A DNA stretch of 64,000 nt from CAZMRF01 sp964568735 (GTDB lineage Bacteria > Acidobacteriota > Polarisedimenticolia > JACPZX01): contig CAZMRF010000017.1 of the NCBI GenBank assembly GCA_964568735.1, positions 15,049 to 79,048 on the forward strand, given 5' to 3'. The position numbers and the translations under genes were made by a program. Shown piece after piece: positions 35,912-44,658 of this stretch. Position 1 is the first letter of the stretch. Every line of letters begins with the position of its first letter. The notes below the pieces were generated by a model, which ran no database searches, was not told the origin of the DNA, and worked only from the letters and a program-made list of their open reading frames with translations.

Positions 35912-38900
35912 TCTTGCGGCTCCTTCTCCCCGAGGAGGACCTCGCGGAAGGCGGGCTCGAGAAGCGCCCTCGCCCTGTAGGGGGCCCCGCCCGTGGCCAC
36001 GGCCGCCAGCAGATCCCTGCGGGCCGCCTGCCGCTCCCCGCGCCTGAGACGTATCCGCGCGCGCGTCATGAGCGCCTCGGGATCCCCGGGCTTCTCGCGC
36101 AGCGCGGCCTCGATCTCCTCGAGGCCGCGATCGATCTCGCCGTCATCGAGCGTGGCCGCCGCGAGAGCCGCGCGGATCTCCGCCGTCCTCGCTCCCGTCT
36201 CGAGCGCGGTCTCGTAGAGGCGCCGGGCCCTCGCGGTGTCCCCCTCCAGCCGGGCCATGTCGCCCATCAGGAGCAGCGGCTCGGGCTGCAGCGGGTCGAG
36301 CCAGTGGGCCTCGTTGAGGGAGCCCATCGCGCCCGTGATGTCTCCCGCCTCGTAGCGGAGCAGGCCGAGCCGGTAGTGCGTCTGGGCGATCCAGGGCGCG
36401 ATCCTCACGGCCCTGCGGAGGAGCTGCTCGGCCCCCGCCCGGTCCCCGTCGGCGTAGCGTATCCAGGCGAGGTCGCCGAGGGCCTGCACGGAGGCGGGAT
36501 AGAGGTCGAGCGCCGCGGCGTAGTCCATCCGCGCGCTCACGACGTCGCCTGCCGCCAGGGAGGCCGTGGCGCGCTCGACGATCCCGCGCGCGAGGAGGTA
36601 GCGCGCCTCCACATCGGACGGGTCCCGCGAGAGGGCCTCGGCGGCGGCGGCATGCGCGCCCGCTCCATCGCCCGCGAGCCAGGCGACACGAGAGGACATG
36701 ACGAGCCTCATGGCCGTTCGGAGAACCTGGATCCTCATCTCGACCGAGCGGCGCGCCTCCTCGGCGAAGGAGACGGGGATCTTGAGCGATGGGACGGCCG
36801 CCGCGTGCGCGTCGAGGAGGGCGCGCAGATTCTCGAGGGCCACGGGCGAGAGCCTCGCAATGGAGGCGCCCCGGCGGATCGATTCGGTGAGATCGGGGCC
36901 GCTCTCCCCCGCCAGACGCGCCGTGTCGATCTGGAGCGCAAGGATCCTGAGAGGATCTTCGAGCCCGATGGCCGCAAGGCTCGCCGCCACCTCGGGCTGC
37001 CGGCTCACGGCGCCCATTCTTCCCAGATCCGGCACGAGGGGGCCGGCTCCTCCGGCGAGGATCAGCTCGCCCCGGGTGAACCAGGCCCTCCCCCCCGGGA
37101 AGCTTCGCTCAAAGGCGCCTGCCGCGACCCGAAGGGCGTGGATATCGAGCCCGTCGAGGGGCAGCGAGACGAGGACGAGTCCCTCGGGGTCGAGGGCCTC
37201 CTTCATGAGCATCAGGCTCGCCGGATCGAGGAGATCGGCGAGGAGGTCGGGGTCGACCCCCGGCGGGATGACGATCCTCTCCCAGGTGCCCGCCCGCCCC
37301 GAGAGCACCCGGCGCATGTCGCCGGGGATGATCCGAGGCGCGGTCACGCTGCGTCCGGCGCCCGGGAGAAGGGCCTCATGCGATGTGAGGAGCAGGAGCG
37401 CCCCCTGGGAGTCGGGAGCCACCAGATCCAGGTTTTGAGGAGCGTGGAGGGCCATGGCCTCCCAGGTGCCGCTGAGGAGCGGCCCGAGGACGAGGATGCG
37501 CTGCGGCGCGCGGCCGATCAGGAAGGGAAGGTGGCCCGCGAAGCCCAGCGAGCGGTCCGCATCGTGGCCTCCCGTCGCGCGCGCGCGCCCATCCATGAAG
37601 GCCGCGGGGATCTGCCCTTCGAGGAGGAAGATGCCGGCCGACGAGCGGGGCCCGTCAGCGTAGGCGAGGACCCGATCCCGGCCCGTGCGCCGCTGGATGA
37701 TGGCGGAGCCGAGGGCGAGGTAGCGATCGGGGTGCTGCGAGGGGGCCGGAAGGAAGCGGCGCAGATCCCAGGGCTCTCCTGACGTCAGGAGGGCGCCTCC
37801 CGCCAGGAGGAGCGCTATCGCTCGGAATGCGCGGCCGGCGAGTGGGCCGCGAATCAGGAGCATCGCGAAGGCTCCGGAGAGCAGAAGGGCCGAGGATCCC
37901 ACGAGGATGACCCCGCGCGCCCCCACCGCGCCGAGGAGCCAGGGCAGGATGACGAAGCCGATTGCCGACGAGGCCAGGGCGAGCGCCGTGAGAGCACCCC
38001 GCTCCATCGAGGCAGCCGCGCCCGACGCCGCGCCGGCGCAGATCGCGAAGCCCGCCAGGGCCACGGCCACCACGGCCCCCGTGGCGGCCAGCTCGCCCAC
38101 CTGCCCTAAGCCGTACCTCCCGAGGACTTCGAGGTAGGCGGAGGGAAGCCGATCGCCGAGGACCGCGGCCGCGAGGCCCATCATGCCCGCGAGGCCCAGG
38201 AAGAAGGCGAGAGGACGCCACGGCCCCCCTCGCCTGCGGAGCGCACCGGGCGCGGCGAGAGCGCCGGCTCCCGCGCCGGCCAGGAGCATGAGAGCGGAGG
38301 CCGCGGGGACTCGCTCCGGGCCGGCCACGAGGATCGCCAGTCGCACGAGCCCTCCGGCGAGGATGACGCATCCGAGGCCGGCGCCCGAGAAGACGAGGGC
38401 GAGGGCTGCCTGCGCCTCGCGGCCCGCGATCCAGGCATCCTGCGAGGCGCCCTCCTGCTGCTCCTCGGCTGACGCGGCTTCGGCCGCGGATCTTCTCCCG
38501 GAGGAGAGGAGGCTCGCAGCCGAGGCGAGGAGGAGGAGCGAGGGGATGATCGGATGGCCGCCCGTGAGCCTTACCCATCCGGCGCCATCGAGAAGGACTC
38601 CCCCCGCAGCGCCGAGGAGCACGAAGGCCAGCCTCGCGGAAGCGCCGGCCGGCGAGCCGGCGGCACAGGTCACCATCGCGGCCAGGATCCAGGGGGCTGT
38701 CAGGGCGAAGAGCGCGATGGATTCGGCGACGAGGCCCGGAGATGGGACGGCCTTCCCCGCCGAGAGGGCCACAATGAGCGCACCGATGACCCTCGCGGCC
38801 GCCACCACGAGGAGGCCCAGGAGACCCGCCACGGCCAGCCCGGCCCCGGCCACCCGCACCGGGGTGCTCTCCCTGACCCTCAGTCGGTAGACCCCCCTCG

Positions 38901-39057
38901 CGAGGAGGAAGCCCAGAGAAAGGGAGAGGGCCGCGCCGACGAGCCGCGGAGTCCAGCCGTGGGGCCCGAGGCCGGCGCGCGCATCCAGAGCTATCCAGGC
39001 CGCGGAGACGAGCGAGCTGGAGGCCGCGCCGACCAGGAAGAGAACGGTGGTGGGCAT
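35908..39057 (-). CDS. Large polytopic protein: degenerate spermidine-synthase-like domain plus TPRs
   Basis: About 1049 residues. Residues 1-450 hold a dozen or so hydrophobic helices beginning TTVLFLVGAASSSLVSAAWI, as in membrane-embedded spermidine-synthase-like proteins. A Rossmann-like region follows (RILVLGPLLSGTWEAMALHA) in which the usual GGG SAM-binding loop and acidic catalytic residues are not recognisable. The C-terminal 300 residues are TPRs (ALGDLAWIRYADGDRAGAEQ, THYRLGLLRYEAGDITGAMG). It is probably a structural relative, not an active aminopropyltransferase. The start is chosen at ATG 39057, just before the first helix. ATG 39081 is possible, and the frame is open to 39291 through a stretch without clear features. 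Confidence 0.65.
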   Translation of the reverse strand: MPTTVLFLVGAASSSLVSAAWIALDARAGLGPHGWTPRLVGAALSLSLGFLLARGVYRLRVRESTPVRVAGAGLAVAGLLGLLVVAAARVIGALIVALSAGKAVPSPGLVAESIALFALTAPWILAAMVTCAAGSPAGASARLAFVLLGAAGGVLLDGAGWVRLTGGHPIIPSLLLLASAASLLSSGRRSAAEAASAEEQQEGASQDAWIAGREAQAALALVFSGAGLGCVILAGGLVRLAILVAGPERVPAASALMLLAGAGAGALAAPGALRRRGGPWRPLAFFLGLAGMMGLAAAVLGDRLPSAYLEVLGRYGLGQVGELAATGAVVAVALAGFAICAGAASGAAASMERGALTALALASSAIGFVILPWLLGAVGARGVILVGSSALLLSGAFAMLLIRGPLAGRAFRAIALLLAGGALLTSGEPWDLRRFLPAPSQHPDRYLALGSAIIQRRTGRDRVLAYADGPRSSAGIFLLEGQIPAAFMDGRARATGGHDADRSLGFAGHLPFLIGRAPQRILVLGPLLSGTWEAMALHAPQNLDLVAPDSQGALLLLTSHEALLPGAGRSVTAPRIIPGDMRRVLSGRAGTWERIVIPPGVDPDLLADLLDPASLMLMKEALDPEGLVLVSLPLDGLDIHALRVAAGAFERSFPGGRAWFTRGELILAGGAGPLVPDLGRMGAVSRQPEVAASLAAIGLEDPLRILALQIDTARLAGESGPDLTESIRRGASIARLSPVALENLRALLDAHAAAVPSLKIPVSFAEEARRSVEMRIQVLRTAMRLVMSSRVAWLAGDGAGAHAAAAEALSRDPSDVEARYLLARGIVERATASLAAGDVVSARMDYAAALDLYPASVQALGDLAWIRYADGDRAGAEQLLRRAVRIAPWIAQTHYRLGLLRYEAGDITGAMGSLNEAHWLDPLQPEPLLLMGDMARLEGDTARARRLYETALETGARTAEIRAALAAATLDDGEIDRGLEEIEAALREKPGDPEALMTRARIRLRRGERQAARRDLLAAVATGGAPYRARALLEPAFREVLLGEKEPQE

Positions 39058-39293
39058 TGGGCCACCGAGGGCTCCCAGCATCCGTCCATACAGAGCCGGC
39101 AGATCGACCCGGGACAGTCCCGTGCTCACTCCAGGCTGGTGCGAGGCGTGTTGCACTCTGGGATCTGAATCTAGTTCTTGCAGCGCTATGAGCCCCGTCG
39201 CCGGGTTGCAGGGAAGGGTCGCGGTTCCTCCAGATGAGGGAACCACAATCTCCGCACCACCATGAAGGCTGTACCTGAGTGAGCTACTCAATG

Positions 39294-39320
39294 TACGGCA
39301 GCAGGCCTCCTGCCACCGTA
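39294..39320 (-). terminator. Stem-loop behind the third Cys-rich gene
   Basis: A 12-bp imperfect stem with a 3-nt loop (tacggcagcagg / cctgccaccgta), starting 3 nt behind the stop codon at 39323. There is no T-run, so it may only stabilise the 3' end. The rest of 39058-39293 shows no gene that I can support. Confidence 0.45.
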
Positions 39321-39322
39321 AG

Positions 39323-40528
39323 CTAATTCGATCCGCGAGCGCGCGCGAGGAGCGGCCCCTCGACGCAGACCGGCGGCCCGGGGACCGAGTAGCCGACGTC
39401 GCCGCAGCGCCCCAGGGCGCACGGAATGAAGCCTATCCCCGCGCTGGTGGGCGATCTACCGAAGTACACGACCGCCCGCGCGCAGGAGTCTTCGGCGAGA
39501 TCGAGGCTCCCGGAGGGCTCCCCTGTCGTGAGGACGCGCTCCCACAGGAGGACCTCACGCCTGGGTACTCCATCGGCCGAGACCATCTCGGGAAGGATAC
39601 GGACACGTTCGAGGGAGTAGCTGACGAGCGGCCCCATCTCGAGGACTCCCACGCCTCCGCTGCTCTTCGCCTTCCCTGCCTCGGAAGGACGCCGCGACTG
39701 ATCGCTGTAGAGGATGACGGGATCCCAGGTGGCCTTGAAGCGGCGCGTGCCCCCGCGATTCTCCCCGGGATCGCCCCCGGCACGCGCGCCGGGGTCCGCA
39801 TCGAGCGTGAGCCTCGGCGCAGGCTGCCAGGGAATGATGTTCCTGGCGCCCGTCAGGGGGTTCGCCTCGCCATCCGCAATCCACGCGAAGCTGTAGTGGC
39901 CCGAGCGGATGTCCGGGCGGTCGCTCGGACGCTCGAAGGGGGCCACGGCGGCCACGGCGAACCATCTCCCCGTCTCCTCGCGCAGGAGGACGGCCATGGG
40001 ATGGTCGGTCATCCCTTCGAGGTCGGGTACGTAACGGCCCTCCCGATCCATCAGCTCTGCGTCGAAGTTGGCATTGAGGAAGCGGTCCTGGCCGGCACGC
40101 GGGCCGTCCATCCGGCGATTGTCGCAGCAGCCATCCACTCCGCGGTTGCCCCAGTTCACGGGGCCCAGGCAGAGAGCGTCCGGCTCGACACCGGCCTTCC
40201 CTTCCGGATCCACGAGGGGGGCCGCGGCGATGAGAGGCACCTCGAAGAGGCCGCTGTCGTTCCCGCTGAAGACACCGGGGGGGCCGAGGCCGGTCCCCTG
40301 CGTCCCCTCGGAATTGTTGACGGAGGCGTTGCCGTAGCCGATCTGCCAGAAGACGGCGCTGACAGCCCCGCTGCCTTCGGGAGGGGATTGGAACCAGGCG
40401 CGATCACCGCACTGGTAGACGGGGAAGCCTCCCTGGACCGTGCAGGCGGCACAAACCGGAGAGACCGTGGCAGCGGCCCAGAAGACCGCGGCGCTCGCGT
40501 AGCGGAGTATCGGCGGATGCGCAGACAT
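39323..40528 (-). CDS. Secreted Cys-rich protein, third tandem paralogue (short form)
   Basis: A 401-residue exported protein of a family that I do not recognise. The signal peptide is about residues 1-28 (SAAVFWAAATVSPVCA). It shares with the next two genes: an early YQCGDRAWF, VFWQIGYGN, SGNDSGLF, the motif LCLGPVNWGNRGVDGCCD (about 119-136) and a late PCALGRCGDVGYSV. It ends soon after this, lacking the C-terminal beta domain of its two relatives. The ATG lies only 2 nt beyond the U-run of a strong terminator, leaving no room for a ribosome-binding site, and I see no alternative in-frame start. Expression may need read-through or leaderless initiation. Confidence 0.75.
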   Translation of the reverse strand: MSAHPPILRYASAAVFWAAATVSPVCAACTVQGGFPVYQCGDRAWFQSPPEGSGAVSAVFWQIGYGNASVNNSEGTQGTGLGPPGVFSGNDSGLFEVPLIAAAPLVDPEGKAGVEPDALCLGPVNWGNRGVDGCCDNRRMDGPRAGQDRFLNANFDAELMDREGRYVPDLEGMTDHPMAVLLREETGRWFAVAAVAPFERPSDRPDIRSGHYSFAWIADGEANPLTGARNIIPWQPAPRLTLDADPGARAGGDPGENRGGTRRFKATWDPVILYSDQSRRPSEAGKAKSSGGVGVLEMGPLVSYSLERVRILPEMVSADGVPRREVLLWERVLTTGEPSGSLDLAEDSCARAVVYFGRSPTSAGIGFIPCALGRCGDVGYSVPGPPVCVEGPLLARARGSN

Positions 40529-40530
40529 AG

Positions 40531-40561
40531 AAAAAGGGCCGCCGGCTGAAGCCGGCGGCCC
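40531..40561 (-). terminator. Strong intrinsic terminator behind the second Cys-rich gene
   Basis: A perfect 11-bp GC stem (gggccgccggc / gccggcggccc) with a 4-nt loop, followed on the minus strand by five U. It lies 39 nt behind the stop at 40601 and directly before the ATG at 40528. Confidence 0.88.
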
Positions 40562-40600
40562 CGATTCTACCGCGTGTCAGGTCGTAGGACTAGGTGGGGA

Positions 40601-42301
40601 CTAGCGGGCGGGCAGTTCGGCCACTGCGCCACTGCCACCCTTCATCTTCACCTGGAATCCCGTGACCTTCCCGCCCTTGATGTCGGCCGGGCGAACGACG
40701 GTCTCGTAGGAAGCTCCCGCACCGCTCGAGCACTCGGTGCAGCTCACGCTTCCGACCAGCTTCGGCCCGCGCTGCGTCACAGCGAAGATGTCGAAGCCCT
40801 GGACGGTCAGCTCGGCCGTGGTGTCCCACGTGATCGTGTGGCGACCCTTCACGGTCTTGACCGCGCCGTTGATGATGTTCTCGCTCACGAGCGGGTTGCG
40901 GTTGCCGAAGCAGGTGACTCCGCTTCTGGCAGCCTGCCGGATCGTGATGCCCAGGTCACCGCACTTGCCGACGCGGCAGTTGACCTCGGTGATGCTGGCG
41001 CCGGTCACTTCGGGCGCCTTTCCGATGTCAATCCGAGTCCGCCAGCAGCTCGGGATCGGGATGGGCATCGTCCCGCTCGCGGGGAACATGACGGGCCCGG
41101 TGGGATTGCCGTTCGCATCCATCGGGGGCGTCGCAAGGTCCGCCGTGTTGGGATCGTCCACCCAGACCAGAGTGCTGTAGAGAATGTCCCCATTCGGATC
41201 GACGTTGTCGGCGATAGCGTCGTTCGGGTCGGCGTTGATGACGGCCTTCTCGAGCGTGTACCGGACCATCCCGCCCCACTTCTTCTTGATGTCCCGAACG
41301 CCCACGCCGGCGGCCCTTGTCGCGTCACGCGTCTTGGTTGTGTTCCGCGTCGCGAGCGTCGGGTTGTTCGTCGGCACCGACTTCTCGTCGCTGTGGACCA
41401 TGAGCGCATCAACCTGGAAGCGGACGGGAACCGTCGGCATGCTGCAGTCCACGACGTTGCAGTTCAGGCCGCTGACCTCACGGGGACGGGCTGTCTGCCA
41501 CGGAATGGCATTGTTCTTCCCGGTCTCTGTCGGGATCACGTTCGGCTGGCCGTTCGTGACATTCGCGTAGGCATAGAAGCCCTGGCGGACATCGCAGGCT
41601 GCGCCGTTCGCCCCCGGCGTGAAGACCGCGCATGGCCCGTTGGCGGCGCCGCCGATGTTACCGCGATCCATGTTGGTCACGGCGGCGAGGGCGAAGAAGG
41701 CATCCCCGGGCAGCCGCAGAAGGACGGCCGTCGGGTAGTCCATCATCGAAGCAATCGAGTAATAGCCCGGGTAGGCCTGGCCGGCCTGGAAGAACCCGAA
41801 GTAAGGGTTCAGGATGTTGTCGTCATTCGCGTAGAGGTAGGCGGTGGCGACGCCGTCGTAGCTGTTGACGTAGCTGAAGGGTGCTAACGGCCGTGTGTTG
41901 TCGCAGCAGCCGTCCACCCCCGAGTTGGCCCAGTTGTTCGAGCCCAGGCAGACGGAGCCTAGAGGGAATCCCTCCAGGGGGAATGTCGCTGCGGCGTCGA
42001 GAAGATCCACGGGAAACATCCCGCTGTCGTTCCCGTTGAAGGCTTTCGACGCGAAGGCCGTTCCCGTGTTCCCGAGCCCCGTGTTCACATTCATGTTGCC
42101 GAAGCCGAACTGCCAGAAGATGCCCGTGATGTCGTTCTTCGTGAATCCGGGCGGGACGGGCTCGAAGTAGGCCCGGTTGGCGCACTGGAAGAGCGCGTAG
42201 GTCTCCTGGCTGGAGGCGCAGAAGGCCCAGGGGAGCGTGACCGTTCCGCCCAGGACCGCGGCACCGATGACCGATATCTTGAGGACTTTCGACAGGTTCA
42301 T
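40601..42301 (-). CDS. Secreted Cys-rich protein, second tandem paralogue
   Basis: A 566-residue exported protein. The signal peptide (MNLSKVLKISVIGAAVLGGT) ends near WAFC. Family landmarks are YALFQCANRAYF, IFWQFGFGN, KAFNGNDSGMF, CLGSNNWANSGVDGCCD (about 118-134), AVLLRLPGDAFFALAAVTN and NCRVGKCGDLGITI. The C-terminal domain (HTITWDTTAELTVQGFDIFA to CTECSSGAGASYE) is shared with the first paralogue and resembles a small Fn3-like surface domain with a CxxC. The middle holds a longer insertion than in its relatives. I start at ATG 42301 with GAGGTC upstream; GTG 42310 is also in frame. Function unknown. Confidence 0.8.
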   Translation of the reverse strand: MNLSKVLKISVIGAAVLGGTVTLPWAFCASSQETYALFQCANRAYFEPVPPGFTKNDITGIFWQFGFGNMNVNTGLGNTGTAFASKAFNGNDSGMFPVDLLDAAATFPLEGFPLGSVCLGSNNWANSGVDGCCDNTRPLAPFSYVNSYDGVATAYLYANDDNILNPYFGFFQAGQAYPGYYSIASMMDYPTAVLLRLPGDAFFALAAVTNMDRGNIGGAANGPCAVFTPGANGAACDVRQGFYAYANVTNGQPNVIPTETGKNNAIPWQTARPREVSGLNCNVVDCSMPTVPVRFQVDALMVHSDEKSVPTNNPTLATRNTTKTRDATRAAGVGVRDIKKKWGGMVRYTLEKAVINADPNDAIADNVDPNGDILYSTLVWVDDPNTADLATPPMDANGNPTGPVMFPASGTMPIPIPSCWRTRIDIGKAPEVTGASITEVNCRVGKCGDLGITIRQAARSGVTCFGNRNPLVSENIINGAVKTVKGRHTITWDTTAELTVQGFDIFAVTQRGPKLVGSVSCTECSSGAGASYETVVRPADIKGGKVTGFQVKMKGGSGAVAELPAR

Positions 42302-42365
42302 TGACCTCACCCCATTGACAGTTGAAGTAACCCGATTCCTCCCCCGCTGACATCAAGCAGGGCCC

Positions 42366-42388
42366 GGGGGGCGGGGTTGGCGCCCCCC
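42366..42388 (-). other. GC hairpin between the first and second Cys-rich genes
   Basis: A 7-bp stem ggggggc/gcccccc with a 9-nt loop in the 106-bp spacer. It has no U-run and may be a processing or stabilising structure. Confidence 0.4.
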
Positions 42389-42407
42389 AGGTCCGCCCAT
42401 GAATCTC

Positions 42408-43844
42408 CTACTTGATAGCCACCTTGGCGGAGGCGCCCGTGCTGGCCTCGATCTCGAGGTCTCGCGCTCCCTTGAGCTGGCCCATGGGGATACGGACGGA
42501 GTACTCCGCCCCTTCCCCGTTCGTGCATGCCTTGCAACTCAGTGTCGCGACGACCTGGCGTCCCGATGCGGGCGTCAGAGCATAGACCGTGAAGTCGCGC
42601 ACCTGAAGCTCCGTGCTCGTCTCGAAGGTCAGATCCACTCCACCCTTCCCGCGCAGGGCCTTCGCGTTCCTGGGGACACCGTCCGCAGCGAGCGCGCCGC
42701 CGATGCAGGAGGGAGCGGAGACCACTCCGTAGCCCAGGTCGCCGCACAACCCCTGCCGGCACGGTGTCGACGAAGGAGTGGCCTGGGGCGCCGCGCCGAA
42801 GTAGGTGCGGAGTCTCAGGCACGTATCCACCGGAACCTGCGCGTGGGCGGTGACGTCCCCGTTCGGATCGACGGTCGGACCGCTCGATGGAGAGAGCGAG
42901 GTCCAGCCGTTCGGATCGAGGCCGCCGACCGGGTTATTCGGGTCGTCGATGTCGTTCTGCTCGATGACGTATCTCAGGAGCGACTGGTCCGCCGTTCCCA
43001 TCCCCGTCAGACCCTGCCCGTTCACGACAGCGTTCGTCGAGGGACGGGTGCTCTGATCGCTGTAGACCTTCACGCCGTGCCAGCCCAGGTCCACCTCTCG
43101 AGGAGATGAGTTGGGATCGACCGCCCGGACGAGGGGCGCGCTGTTGCCCGGTACCGACTGCCACAGGACGACGTTGTTCGCCGCCGTCATGGCATTCTGC
43201 CCGCCATTCGAGACATCGGCCATCCGGAAGAAGCCCTGCCGGACGTCGAAGGCGTCCGTGCGGGCCACGCTCGCGACGGCGGCCAAGGCGAAATAATGGC
43301 CCGTGCCTTCCGTCAGGAGGACACCCAGAGGTGCATCCTGGACCCACTTCGTATCCGCGACGCCTGGGAAGCCATTGTTGTTGGCCTCAACGTCGAAGGC
43401 CGGATTCAGAAGGTCGTCGTCGTTGAAGGGGAGCGACGTATCGCGGGGGTGGTCGCAGCAGCCGTCCACCCCGGAGTTGCCCCAGTTGTTGGAGCCCAGG
43501 CAAAGGGAGCCCGGCGGGAAGCTCTGCGTCGGGAAGGTAGCTGCGGCGTCCAGGATGTTCATGGCGAAGGTACCGCTGTCGTTCCCGTTGAATGCCTTGG
43601 CGTTGAATGCGGTTCCATCGAGGCCGCCACCGGTGTTCAGGGTCCCGTTCCCGAACCCGATGCTCCAGAAGACACCGGAGACCGCGCCGGAGCCCGCCGG
43701 GGGTGCCGCGATATATGCCCTGTCCGCACACCCGAAGATCGCGTAGGTCTCGCGCGTCGTGTCGCAGAACGCGAACAGCTGCGGCCCGACCACTGTGATG
43801 GCGACGGCGGCCAGCACCACCAGCGCCTTGAAGCCCCTTCTCAT
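42408..43844 (-). CDS. Secreted Cys-rich protein, first tandem paralogue
   Basis: A 478-residue exported protein. The signal peptide is MRRGFKALVVLAAVAITVVG, ending near QLFAFC. Landmarks are YAIFGCADRAYI, VFWSIGFGN, KAFNGNDSGTF, LCLGSNNWGNSGVDGCCD (114-131), GVLLTEGTGHYFALAAVASV and PCRQGLCGDLGYGV. A C-terminal domain (DLTFETSTELQVRDFTVYAL, then CKACTNGEGAEY) is shared with the second paralogue. The many DPNG/DPNS turns suggest Ca-binding or extracellular beta loops. The start is ATG 43844, with GGAGGG upstream, which gives the clean signal peptide. It is co-directional with four similar genes. Function unknown. Confidence 0.82.
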   Translation of the reverse strand: MRRGFKALVVLAAVAITVVGPQLFAFCDTTRETYAIFGCADRAYIAAPPAGSGAVSGVFWSIGFGNGTLNTGGGLDGTAFNAKAFNGNDSGTFAMNILDAAATFPTQSFPPGSLCLGSNNWGNSGVDGCCDHPRDTSLPFNDDDLLNPAFDVEANNNGFPGVADTKWVQDAPLGVLLTEGTGHYFALAAVASVARTDAFDVRQGFFRMADVSNGGQNAMTAANNVVLWQSVPGNSAPLVRAVDPNSSPREVDLGWHGVKVYSDQSTRPSTNAVVNGQGLTGMGTADQSLLRYVIEQNDIDDPNNPVGGLDPNGWTSLSPSSGPTVDPNGDVTAHAQVPVDTCLRLRTYFGAAPQATPSSTPCRQGLCGDLGYGVVSAPSCIGGALAADGVPRNAKALRGKGGVDLTFETSTELQVRDFTVYALTPASGRQVVATLSCKACTNGEGAEYSVRIPMGQLKGARDLEIEASTGASAKVAIK

Positions 43845-43881
43845 ATGAAACCCTCCTCTCCTAAAGGTCTCCGGTATCTGT

Positions 43882-44556
43882 CTAAAAGTGTGGCGGCACA
43901 CACGTCTTGGGTCCGTTGTCCTCCAGGATGAGCACGGCCTCCCCGAGCACCAGATTCCACAGCGGGAGCTGCGTGCACTGGTGGGTCAGGACGAAGCCGT
44001 TCTGGGCGTCGAACCGCGTGATCGTGGCCGTTGCGCTCAGGGCGCACTGCGTACAGATGTCCTCAGGCGTCACCGCCGTCGTGTGGTACTCCACCGGGAA
44101 AAAGGTGTAGCCCTTCGGGGGCGACCCCAGATCCGCAAAGAAGAACGAGTTCCCGGGGATGTCCGAGCCGACGATGATCCCGCTCGTCGAGACGGTGTCC
44201 TGGATGATGGCACCCAACTGGTCGGCGAAGCTGAAGGTCTCGAGCTGCCCGCACACGAAGGTGTTCACCGTTCCGGAAACAGGATTGAACTGCGTGAGCG
44301 TCCCGTTGGAACTGAGGTTCAGGGCGGCACAGGTGCTCGTCAGCCCCCCTGGGCCCGAATGCGGCCCCCGGTCCGGGAAGGAGACGATGTTCCTTCCCTT
44401 CCCGTCTCCGGTAATGGCGAAGATCTGCTTGTTGAGCTTGTAGGCCATGTTGGAGGCCATGGCCTCCCGGCCCAGGAGGCTCAGGGCGCAGAGAACGGCG
44501 GACAGTGCAAGCAGGCTTCGGAGGATCCGGCTCGTCACCTTTCTCGATTTCATCAT
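43882..44556 (-). CDS. Secreted protein, second family, copy 2
   Basis: A 224-residue exported protein with the signal peptide MMKSRKVTSRILRSLLALSA ending near AMAS. It has a two-repeat character: GTLTQFNPVSGTVNTFVCGQ early and ATITRFDAQNGFVLTHQCTQ late, closing with LVLGEAVLILEDN. The same pattern (SLTQYDPLAGLVNSHDC, LRVGEAALIFGSN) is found in the gene upstream, so the two are paralogues. An in-frame ATG 24 codons earlier exists, but the signal peptide argues for 44556. Not similar to any family that I recognise. Confidence 0.75.
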   Translation of the reverse strand: MMKSRKVTSRILRSLLALSAVLCALSLLGREAMASNMAYKLNKQIFAITGDGKGRNIVSFPDRGPHSGPGGLTSTCAALNLSSNGTLTQFNPVSGTVNTFVCGQLETFSFADQLGAIIQDTVSTSGIIVGSDIPGNSFFFADLGSPPKGYTFFPVEYHTTAVTPEDICTQCALSATATITRFDAQNGFVLTHQCTQLPLWNLVLGEAVLILEDNGPKTCVPPHF

Positions 44557-44658
44557 CTCTCGTGTTCTCCCGGCTCCGGCCTCCCCCTCCGCGAGCCTGA
44601 TCTCATCGTACGGGCCTTGGGACATCACTCTACCTCGATTCTGCCCTTACCGTCATGC

